Positions 1-5,247 of a stretch of 6,985 nucleotides of DNA are shown in pieces. Each line of letters starts with the position of its first letter. The first letter of the stretch is position 1. The position numbers and the translations under genes were made by a program. The notes under the pieces are model-generated. The model was not told the DNA's origin. It saw nothing but the letters and a program-made list of their open reading frames with translations, and ran no database searches. The DNA comes from CAYYWV01 sp964531525 (GTDB lineage Bacteria; Pseudomonadota; Alphaproteobacteria; JAAXGF01): assembly GCA_964531525.1 (NCBI GenBank), contig CAZHDF010000178.1:1-6985 (forward strand). Direction: 5' to 3'.

Positions 1-39
1 CCGCGCCGCGGCATACCCTCTGTTTTTTTCGCGTTCTTG

Positions 40-48
40 TGTTATATT
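40..48 (+). promoter_or_regulatory. Extended -10 promoter candidate for carD
   Basis: A TG dinucleotide at 40-41, one base, and TATATT at 43-48 form an extended -10 element. It differs from TATAAT at one position and sits in the only clearly AT-rich patch of the window (about 20-60). No good -35 hexamer is present at the right distance, which an extended -10 can tolerate. Transcription would start near 55 and give carD a leader of about 355 nt. An alternative is that this patch belongs to a transcript or gene left of the window, and that carD has a closer promoter I could not identify. Confidence 0.4.
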
Positions 49-125
49 TTAGTCACAATCGTTGGCTCGGCCGTTGCGATTAACTCGAAAACCGGCAACA
101 CGACGCGGGTTCGTCTAGCGTTCCT

Positions 126-169
126 CGACGGGGGTTTCCTTGTGTCGTACCGCGCCCGTCGTCAACGGG
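126..169 (+). promoter_or_regulatory. Two mutually exclusive stem-loops in the carD leader
   Basis: CGACGGG at 126-132 can pair with CCCGTCG at 155-161 across a 22-nt loop. The same right arm can instead pair downstream, CCCGT 155-159 with ACGGG 165-169 around a 5-nt loop. The octamer ACGGGGGT occurs twice (128-135 and 165-172), and this creates the choice of partners. If the region is transcribed, it could switch between two folds. Short GC stems are common in DNA this rich in GC, so this is only suggestive. Confidence 0.25.
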
Positions 170-243
170 GGTGCGAAGGCGGCTGAAGGTTGCTGTGAGA
201 GCCCGCTTCGTCAAGGTTTTCAAGCTATTGTACGGCTATTCGA

Positions 244-284
244 TCCGACGATCGGAGGAGCGGTCGCCCCCCAGGCGGCCGCTC
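244..284 (+). promoter_or_regulatory. Strong hairpin pair in the carD upstream region
   Basis: Two adjacent inverted repeats lie here. The first is TCCGA/TCGGA (244-248 with 252-256) around a 3-nt loop. The second is an 11-bp stem, 258-268 pairing with 274-284, with a single G-U wobble (264 with 278) and the pentaloop CCCCA. The second is the strongest local hairpin I found in the window. No T-tract follows it on either strand, so it is not a typical intrinsic terminator. It lies about 130 nt upstream of carD and would be inside the long leader if the promoter near 40 is used. It could be a leader RNA element or part of an unannotated small RNA. Confidence 0.5.
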
Positions 285-308
285 GCGCGGATATGTAACG
301 TGACGTGA

Positions 309-347
309 GCGTTGGACGTCCGCGTTGAACGCGCGCGTTGGACGTAT
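309..347 (+). repeat. Three tandem 13-bp repeats upstream of carD
   Basis: Three consecutive 13-bp units begin at 309, 322 and 335 and share the core GCGTTGRACG. The first and third units are identical over 11 bases (GCGTTGGACGT). Two further TTGAA motifs follow at 347-351 and 360-364, themselves 13 bp apart, giving five TTGRA motifs within 53 bp. The array ends about 65 bp before the carD start, a position suited to an operator or to a leader RNA element. No known binding protein is recognised for this core. Confidence 0.55.
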
Positions 348-365
348 TGAAGAGAACCATTGAAC

Positions 366-380
366 GCCCGGACTTCGGGC
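366..380 (+). promoter_or_regulatory. Small stem-loop in carD 5' untranslated region
   Basis: GCCCG (366-370) pairs with CGGGC (376-380) around a 5-nt loop, 31 nt before the carD start codon. No T-tract follows. It lies upstream of the purine-rich stretch 388-398 and of the weak GGA (402-404) that may serve as ribosome-binding site, and does not occlude either one. Its role is unknown. Confidence 0.3.
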
Positions 381-411
381 CGGACGCAAAGGTGAGAGAC
401 CGGATCGGAAC

Positions 412-909
412 ATGACAAAAAAACTTGAATTCGCCACCGGGGACTATGTGGTCTATCCGACCCACGGCGTCGGCCGCATCCTCGGCGTCGATATGCAGAA
501 ATTCGGCGACACCGAGATCGAGGTTTTCGTCATCGACTTCCGCAAAGACCGAATGACCCTCCGCGTTCCCGTGGCCAAAGCGGCCAAGGCCGGCATGCGG
601 CGGCTGTCGACCCGCGAGAAGATGGAAACGGCGTTGACCACGCTGCGCGGACGCGCGCGCATCAAGCGCACGATGTGGAGCCGCCGCGCCCAGGAGTACG
701 AAGCCAAGATCAACTCGGGGGATCCGGTCTCCATCGCCGAGGTGGTGCGCGATTTGCACCGCAACATCAACCAGCCCGATCGGTCGTACAGCGAGCGCCA
801 GCTCTACGAGGCTGCCCTCGATCGTCTCGCGCGCGAGTTCGCGGCCGTCGAACAGATCGAACCGGAGGTGGCGACCGAGCGCCTCGAGCAGCTTCTGGCC
901 GCCGCTTGA
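412..909 (+). CDS. carD: CarD/CdnL family RNA polymerase-binding regulator
   Basis: This 165-residue protein has the usual length and architecture of CarD/CdnL. An N-terminal Tudor-like RNA polymerase interaction domain covers about residues 5-60 and contains GDYVVYPTHGVGRI (10-23). A helical C-terminal domain (about 65-160) contains WSRRAQEYEAKINSGD and SYSERQLYEAALDRLA, both typical of the family. In known members the N-terminal domain binds the RNA polymerase beta subunit. The C-terminal domain contacts the upstream edge of the transcription bubble and stabilises open complexes, notably at rRNA promoters. The ATG at 412 directly precedes the conserved MTKKLEFATGDYVVYP start, although its ribosome-binding site is weak (GGA at 402-404). 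Upstream are a structured leader and tandem repeats. Downstream, 59 bp away, is the phosphatase-fold gene, then rpoH on the same strand. Family assignment is firm; its targets here are unknown. Confidence 0.95.
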   Translation: MTKKLEFATGDYVVYPTHGVGRILGVDMQKFGDTEIEVFVIDFRKDRMTLRVPVAKAAKAGMRRLSTREKMETALTTLRGRARIKRTMWSRRAQEYEAKINSGDPVSIAEVVRDLHRNINQPDRSYSERQLYEAALDRLAREFAAVEQIEPEVATERLEQLLAAA

Positions 910-968
910 ACGCCCCTGCCCGCGCCCGCGCGCGGCAGGTGGGCGCACCCCATCCCCCAACGGCTGCG

Positions 969-1769
969 ATGCTGGAAAGGGAGAAGTTCGTCACGCTGCG
1001 GCGCGCGCGGCGGGTTTGGGCGGTGGCGGCGGTCCACGGCGACGCCGCCCGTCTCGAACGCTTGCAAGCGGAGCTCGAGCCCCGGTTCGGCCCTGGCGAC
1101 CGGCTGGTCTATCTCGGCAACTACCTCGGCTACGGCCCCGACGTCGCCGGCGCCGTGGACGCGTTGCTCGCCTTCCGCCGCCGCCTGCTCGCCCGGCCCC
1201 AAGCGCGAGTCTGCGACGTGGTGTTCCTGCGCGGCGCGCAGGAGGAGATGTGGGCCAAGCTCCTCCAGATCCACCTCGCCCTCGATCCGCGCGCGGTTCT
1301 CGAATGGATGCTGAGCCGCGGCGTGGGCGCGACGCTCGCGGCCTATGGCGTTTCGCCCGAGCAGGGGCTCGCCCGGGCGCGGGCCGGCCCGGCGGGGCTT
1401 GCGCGTTGGACCGGCGAGCTGCGCGCGCGCGTTCAGGCGCGCCCCGGCCATCTCGCGCTGATGAGCGCCCTGCGGCGGGCGGCCTTCACCGACACGGGCG
1501 CGCTTTTGTTCGTGCACGCCGGCGTCGATCCGAGCCGGCCGCTCGCGGCCCAAGGAGACGCGCTGTGGTGGGGGGGCGCCGGCTTCGATTCGCTCGAACG
1601 CCCCTTCGGCGACTTCCGCCGGGTGGTCCGCGGCTTCGACCGCAACCACAAAGGCTTCCGCATCGGCCCATACACGGCGACCATCGACGAAGGCTGCGGC
1701 TTCGGCGGCCCCCTGTGCGCCGCCTGCTTCGACGCCGAGGCCCGCCTCGTCGACCGCATTTCGGTCTGA
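969..1769 (+). CDS. Metallophosphoesterase-fold protein, probable pseudoenzyme
   Basis: A 266-residue protein that aligns by eye with the ApaH/PPP-type (calcineurin-like) phosphoesterases along its whole length, while most metal ligands are changed. The canonical GDxHG reads AAVHG (20-24), so Asp is lost and His23 kept. GDxxDRG reads GNYLGYG (50-56), with both Asp lost. GNHE reads GAQE (89-92), with Asn and His lost. The late VHGHT block reads VRGFD (220-224), with His lost. VHAG (182-185) and an Asp-Glu-Gly near 240-242 remain. Loss of binuclear metal ligands makes ordinary phosphatase activity unlikely, yet the reading frame and surrounding fold positions are intact, which suggests a retained binding or regulatory role. 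The start is the ATG at 969, before the conserved first strand; an in-frame GTG at 939 is possible. No clear Shine-Dalgarno is visible. It lies between carD and rpoH and may be cotranscribed with carD. Confidence 0.8.
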   Translation: MLEREKFVTLRRARRVWAVAAVHGDAARLERLQAELEPRFGPGDRLVYLGNYLGYGPDVAGAVDALLAFRRRLLARPQARVCDVVFLRGAQEEMWAKLLQIHLALDPRAVLEWMLSRGVGATLAAYGVSPEQGLARARAGPAGLARWTGELRARVQARPGHLALMSALRRAAFTDTGALLFVHAGVDPSRPLAAQGDALWWGGAGFDSLERPFGDFRRVVRGFDRNHKGFRIGPYTATIDEGCGFGGPLCAACFDAEARLVDRISV

Positions 1770-1788
1770 CGCCCGCCGCCTGCGGTTC

Positions 1789-1810
1789 CGCGCTTTTGGG
1801 CGCGTCTTTC
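1789..1810 (+). terminator. Weak intrinsic terminator candidate after the phosphatase-fold gene
   Basis: CGCGC (1789-1793) pairs with GCGCG (1800-1804) around a 6-nt loop and is followed by the T-rich TCTTTC. It begins 20 bases after the preceding stop codon. The stem is short and the T-tract interrupted, so termination may be partial, leaving some read-through to rpoH. Confidence 0.35.
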
Positions 1811-1910
1811 CTCTCGCCTCTTTCGGTTTCACAGGGAGTTGAGCCGGCTTGATTGGGCATTCGCCCTGCGCAGGCGCAGAGTCCTTGTCAGAAGCCGCGG
1901 ATGCGGCGTC

Positions 1911-1948
1911 CGGATCGGCGCTTCCGCCGGCCGATGATAAAGCGAGGA
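1911..1948 (+). promoter_or_regulatory. rpoH leader hairpin and ribosome-binding site
   Basis: The 188-bp gap before rpoH is rich in inverted repeats: GGGC/GCCC at 1855-1866, the palindrome CCTGCGCAGG at 1865-1874, and GCCGC/GCGGC at 1894-1907. The last and strongest is a stem with 1916-1920 pairing with 1925-1929 (loop CTTC), extended by a T-G pair (1915 with 1930), a bulged A1914, and 1911-1913 pairing with 1931-1933. An alternative pairs ATCGGC (1914-1919) with GCCGAT (1930-1935). The purine-rich GAGGA at 1944-1948 is the likely Shine-Dalgarno, 9 bases before the ATG at 1958. The hairpin ends 10 bases before it. No convincing sigma-70 or heat-shock promoter was found in the gap. Confidence 0.35.
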
Positions 1949-1957
1949 CCAGGGACC

Positions 1958-2845
1958 ATGGCGAGCCTCGAAAGCCTCGAAGTGGAGCGGGCCAACCGAA
2001 AGTTCATCCGCGAGTCCATGCGCGCGCCGCTTCTCGACCGGGACCGCGAGATCGCGCTCGCGCGGCGCTGGCGCAACGAGGGCGACGTCGAGGCGCTGCA
2101 CGAGATCATCGGCGCTTACACGCGGCTGGTCATCTCGGCCGCTTCGCACTATCGCAAGTACGGCCTGCCGCTCGGCGACCTGATCCAGGAGGGCCTGGTC
2201 GGGCTGATGATGGCGGCGGCGCGCTTCGACCCCGAGCGCCAGACCCGCTTTTCGACCTACGCCACCTGGTGGGTGCGTTCGGCCATGCAGGGGTTCATCC
2301 TGCGCAACTGGTCGATCGTGCGCACCGGCACCACCGCCGCCCAGAAGGCCTTGTTCTTCAACATGCGGCGTCTGCGCGCGCGGATCGACGACGTCTCCGA
2401 CGGACCGCTCGGCGAGGAGGCGCGGACCCAGATCGCCGACGAGCTTCGGGTCAGCTTGCGCGACGTCGAGGCGATGGAAGGCCGGCTCGCGGCCAGCGAC
2501 CAGTCACTCAACGCGCACGTCGCCGACGGGGCCGACGACGAGTGGCAGGATCTTCTGGTCGATCCCGGCCCTTCGCCCGAGGAGATCGTCGCCGGCCTCC
2601 ACGACGCCGAACAGCACTCGCGCTGGCTCGCCGGCGCGCTCGGCGAGCTCAGCGCGCGCGAACGCCAGATCATCGCCGCCCGCCGCCTGCGCGACGAGCC
2701 CGAGACGCTGGCCGCGCTCGGCCGGCGCTTCGGCATCAGCAAGGAGCGCGTGCGCCAGATCGAGCACGGCGCGCTCGCCAAGATCCGCCGGTCCATTCTC
2801 CGGCGCTCGGGCATGAGCGCGGGCGAGCGCCTGTTCGGAACCTGA
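1958..2845 (+). CDS. rpoH: RNA polymerase heat-shock sigma factor, RpoH2 type
   Basis: A 295-residue sigma-70 family protein, close to the usual RpoH length. Region 2 covers about residues 50-122, with DLIQEGLVGLMMAAARFDP (74-92) and the promoter-melting segment RFSTYATWWVRSAMQGFILR (97-116). The RpoH box, diagnostic of this group, reads QKALFFNMRRLR (129-140). Region 4 covers about 230-282, with LSARERQIIAARRL and the helix-turn-helix FGISKERVRQIEHGALAKIR. The wording of region 2 (RNWSIVRTGT) and the linker DQSLNAHVAD/EWQDLLVD resemble alphaproteobacterial RpoH2 more than RpoH1. RpoH2 in Rhodobacter and rhizobia serves oxidative and general stress; carrying that role over is inference. The start at 1958 has GAGGA at good spacing. 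In-frame ATGs at 1901 and 1934 would only add a basic, unconserved extension. It converges with the M48 gene 29 bp downstream. Confidence 0.93.
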   Translation: MASLESLEVERANRKFIRESMRAPLLDRDREIALARRWRNEGDVEALHEIIGAYTRLVISAASHYRKYGLPLGDLIQEGLVGLMMAAARFDPERQTRFSTYATWWVRSAMQGFILRNWSIVRTGTTAAQKALFFNMRRLRARIDDVSDGPLGEEARTQIADELRVSLRDVEAMEGRLAASDQSLNAHVADGADDEWQDLLVDPGPSPEEIVAGLHDAEQHSRWLAGALGELSARERQIIAARRLRDEPETLAALGRRFGISKERVRQIEHGALAKIRRSILRRSGMSAGERLFGT

Positions 2846-2854
2846 ACGGGTATC

Positions 2855-2866
2855 GGGCGGCCGCCC
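2855..2866. terminator. Palindrome between convergent rpoH and M48 genes
   Basis: GGGCGGCCGCCC is a perfect 12-bp palindrome centred in the 29-bp gap between two convergent stop codons. It could form a short hairpin on either transcript and act as a weak two-way terminator. There is no T-tract on either side, so an intrinsic terminator of standard form is absent. Confidence 0.3.
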
Positions 2867-2874
2867 CGGCGCGC

Positions 2875-4341
2875 CTACTCTTCGATCAGCTTGACGAGCT
2901 GGCCGGGACGGACCGCGTCGTTCGGGCCGAGCCCGTTGAGAACCCGGAAGCGCTCTTCCCTGAACTCCGAGACCGCCATCCGCGCCGCGAGCGCGGCGAC
3001 CGTCTCGCCCGCGCGGACCTCGTGGATGCGGATGCGCAGCGGCTTGACCTTGGCCGCCTCCGCAGGGGTGAGGGCGCGGAAGCTGTAGGTCATCCGCCGC
3101 AGATCCTCGTCGAGCGCGGCGGTCGTCTCGGGCGGGGTCAGGATCAAGAAGCGATAGACCTGGTCGCCGTCGAAGCGAATGGCGATGGCGCGGACGTCGC
3201 GCGGCCCTTGCCGGGTGTTCACGCGCGTGACCGCCGTCGCCGCCGGCATGCCGTTGACGACCAACGGTTCGACGTCGCGCCAGGCGAGCTTGGGCAACCA
3301 CTGGGCGGTGATGTGGTCGGCCATGGCGACGCCGCGGGGCGTCCGCGCGCCGTCGAAGACGATCGCGGCGCCGTTCTTGGCCGTCGCGATCACCGCCTTG
3401 GGCGTGTTGCGCATGCGAAAGCCCGGCGGCGCCTCGAAACGGAAGCGGAGCTTGGGGTGAATGAACGCGCGCCCGCGTCGGATGCCCTGTTCGGGGTCGT
3501 CGCCCCACAGGGTGCCGTCGAGCTTCAATAGATAGCGGTCGCGCGCCACCTTGCCGCTGCCGTTGCTGGCGGCTTGCGCCGCCTCGACGATGCGCCGCGC
3601 GGTGCGGGGGTGGCTCGCGAACAGGCTCGCCGCCGGGTCGGTCCCTTCGCGGCCTGCGATCTTGCGCGCGAGCGTGCTGTCGGCCTCGAGCGATTCGAGG
3701 AACCGCGCCATCGCATGGGGATCGTAGCCGGCGCGGGCGAGATAGCGCACGCCGAGCGAATCGGCCTCGAGCTCCTGCTCGCGCGAGAAGCTCTGGACAT
3801 AGGCCGCGGCGGTCAGGTTCGCGATCTGGCCGACGGCCCGGCTGCCCGTGGCCGCGCCGAGCACCATCGCGCCGAGCTGGGCGAGCACGCCGCGCGAATA
3901 GCGCTGCGCCGTATGCCGGGCGATGACGTGGCCCATCTCGTGGCCGATCACGCCCGCGATCTCAGCCTCGCTGTCGGCGAGCGCGAGAAGCCCGCGCGTG
4001 ACGTAAATATAGCCGCCGGGCAATGCGAAAGCGTTGACCGTGTCCGAGTTCACGATCGTGAAGGTGAAGGGCGGCGCGGGCCTCTCCGAGACCGCCTGGA
4101 GCCGGCGGCCGATCTCGGCGATGTAGCGGCTGAGCGCGGGCCGCTCCTCGTAGGCCCCGCCGAAAGCGGCGAGCAGCTTCGGGTTCTGCTCGCGGCCGAC
4201 CTTGGCCTCTTGGGCCGGGCTCATGAAGACGGTGAAGTCCTGCTTGCCGGTCGCCGGGTTGGTGGTGCAGCCGGCAAGCGCGATCAGGAGAAGCGCCGCC
4301 GCGCCGAGCGCGCGCTGGATGTGCGAAAGCCGCATCGTCAT
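2875..4341 (-). CDS. M48 family zinc metalloprotease lipoprotein with LysM-like C-terminus
   Basis: A 488-residue M48 peptidase of the BepA/LoiP type, predicted to act in the periplasm. The N-terminus is a lipoprotein signal with lipobox LAGC, lipidated Cys25. The zinc site is HEMGH (His134, Glu135, His138). The third ligand is Glu192 in the SREQELEADSLG block, followed by the family's AGYDP and FASHP motifs. The catalytic domain covers about 45-260. Residues about 290-425 form a domain I do not recognise, and the last 50 residues (about 438-487: HEVRAGETVAALA to VRPGQLVKLIEE) look like a degenerate LysM peptidoglycan-binding module in place of the TPR repeats of BepA. The start at 4341 is set by the ATGA overlap with the stop of the upstream gene, which implies translational coupling; a start at 4335 is also possible. 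Likely role: degradation of misassembled envelope proteins. Confidence 0.9.
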   Translation of the reverse strand: MTMRLSHIQRALGAAALLLIALAGCTTNPATGKQDFTVFMSPAQEAKVGREQNPKLLAAFGGAYEERPALSRYIAEIGRRLQAVSERPAPPFTFTIVNSDTVNAFALPGGYIYVTRGLLALADSEAEIAGVIGHEMGHVIARHTAQRYSRGVLAQLGAMVLGAATGSRAVGQIANLTAAAYVQSFSREQELEADSLGVRYLARAGYDPHAMARFLESLEADSTLARKIAGREGTDPAASLFASHPRTARRIVEAAQAASNGSGKVARDRYLLKLDGTLWGDDPEQGIRRGRAFIHPKLRFRFEAPPGFRMRNTPKAVIATAKNGAAIVFDGARTPRGVAMADHITAQWLPKLAWRDVEPLVVNGMPAATAVTRVNTRQGPRDVRAIAIRFDGDQVYRFLILTPPETTAALDEDLRRMTYSFRALTPAEAAKVKPLRIRIHEVRAGETVAALAARMAVSEFREERFRVLNGLGPNDAVRPGQLVKLIEE

Positions 4342-5165
4342 GGTCTTATCGGTTCGATCTGCTCGGGATGGGTCGCGTCGATCATGGGTCCGTTGCGCCA
4401 CTTTACCCAGCCCCGAACGCGAATGGTACGGCCTTCGAGCGCGCGTCCGTCAAGGCCGGCGGCGCGGAACGACGCTCGGTCGCGGGGCGCGATGTGGACC
4501 GTGAAGTCGCGCCGCCAGTCGTCGCCGAAGTCGAGATAGAGATGCCCGCGGCGCTCGACGGCGCGCCGCACCCGCCCTTCGACGATGAGGAAGCGCTCGC
4601 GCGGAAGCCGCGGCCCGGGCGCGCGCACCGCGTATGCCGGGTCGGACCAGATCCCCCGTCCAGCGGCGCGGGCCTCGGCCTCGATCGCGAGCATCTCGCG
4701 GACCAGCGCGCGGTTGTCGCGGAAGCTGTAGACCCGGGCGAGACCGCGCGCGAGCAGCGCGCCCTGGACCCACAGGCCGTCGTCTCGGAACAGATGGGCG
4801 AGGATGCGCCCGTGGCGGTCCTCGCGGCGTCCGCCGTAGCCGAGCCGGACCGCGCGTCCGCGGACGAGCGCGGCGAGCGCGTCGCGCGCCGCCTCGGGCC
4901 AGCGGCCGCCCGCGGGGCCTTCGGGCGGCGGCTTGGGCGCGCGAATCCCGACCAGGCGGACGAGCGCGCCATCGGCGAGGGCGAGCGTATCGCCGTCGAG
5001 AATGCGCGCGACGCGGCCCGCGCCGCCGTCGACGAGCCCTTTGGCGGCGACCGCCGCCGCCGCTCGATCGACGGCCCCTTCGGCCGCGACCGCCGGAGCG
5101 GCCGCCGCAGCGGCGACCGCGACGGCGACGGCGAGAACCAAGGCCTGGGCGAAGCGGCGCGGCAT
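4338..5165 (-). CDS. Exported staphylococcal-nuclease-like protein with altered active site
   Basis: A 275-residue protein with an Ala/Val-rich signal peptide (likely cleavage near AVAA, residue 28), then a thermonuclease-like domain (about 50-175) and a second domain (about 188-272) that looks like an OB fold, judged from its strand pattern. The nuclease motifs are DGDT (57-60; Asp59 matches Asp21 of S. aureus nuclease), Arg70 (matches Arg35) and DRHGR with Arg120 (matches Arg87). The segment that normally reads VDTPE/IDAPE reads IRAPK here, so the equivalents of calcium-binding Asp40 and of Glu43, usually the general base, are Arg75 and Lys78. Nuclease activity by the usual mechanism is doubtful. 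It is the first gene of an operon with the M48 lipoprotein (ATGA overlap). The start at 5165 gives a normal signal peptide; an ATG at 5183 is an alternative. I recall similar IxAPK variants among alphaproteobacterial homologues, unverified. Confidence 0.85.
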   Translation of the reverse strand: MPRRFAQALVLAVAVAVAAAAAAPAVAAEGAVDRAAAAVAAKGLVDGGAGRVARILDGDTLALADGALVRLVGIRAPKPPPEGPAGGRWPEAARDALAALVRGRAVRLGYGGRREDRHGRILAHLFRDDGLWVQGALLARGLARVYSFRDNRALVREMLAIEAEARAAGRGIWSDPAYAVRAPGPRLPRERFLIVEGRVRRAVERRGHLYLDFGDDWRRDFTVHIAPRDRASFRAAGLDGRALEGRTIRVRGWVKWRNGPMIDATHPEQIEPIRP

Positions 5166-5171
5166 GGCTCG

Positions 5172-5213
5172 ATAGTAAAGCATGATGCGTTCGGCCGGGA
5201 CCGACCCTATGAT
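5172..5213. promoter_or_regulatory. Divergent promoter region between nuclease-like gene and pip
   Basis: The 82-bp gap between the two divergent starts (5165 and 5248) should carry both promoters. On the + strand, TATGAT (5208-5213) matches the -10 consensus at five of six positions and would give pip a leader of about 28 nt. On the - strand, TACTAT (5177-5172) is a weaker -10 whose start point would fall at or next to the ATG at 5165, implying a leaderless message. Neither has a recognisable -35. Confidence 0.3.
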
Positions 5214-5247
5214 CGCGGGCGAGCCTGCGACCCGCGACGAGGGAGCC

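Noticed and set aside
23..29. Run of seven T as an intrinsic terminator of a gene left of the window
   Set aside because: No GC stem directly precedes it. The bases between the GC-rich start and the T run do not pair, and the window edge hides anything further left. It may instead be part of the AT-rich promoter patch.
804..1832. A 342-codon - strand open frame opposite the phosphatase-fold gene
   Set aside because: Its composition is that of an antisense shadow, and the + strand frame follows a recognisable phosphoesterase fold. The high GC content explains the long opening.
1848..1871. A heat-shock type promoter before rpoH (CTTGATT with a downstream C-rich box)
   Set aside because: The distance between the boxes is too short (about 9 bp instead of 13-14) and the -10 box does not match.
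1853..1957. N-terminal extension of rpoH to upstream in-frame starts
   Set aside because: The extension is basic and unlike RpoH N-termini, lies in the hairpin-rich leader, and the ATG at 1958 has a well-spaced GAGGA.
1849..3531. A 560-codon open frame on the + strand across rpoH and the M48 gene
   Set aside because: It is out of frame with rpoH, antisense to M48, very rich in Arg and Ala, and has no recognisable motif. The true genes there are well supported.
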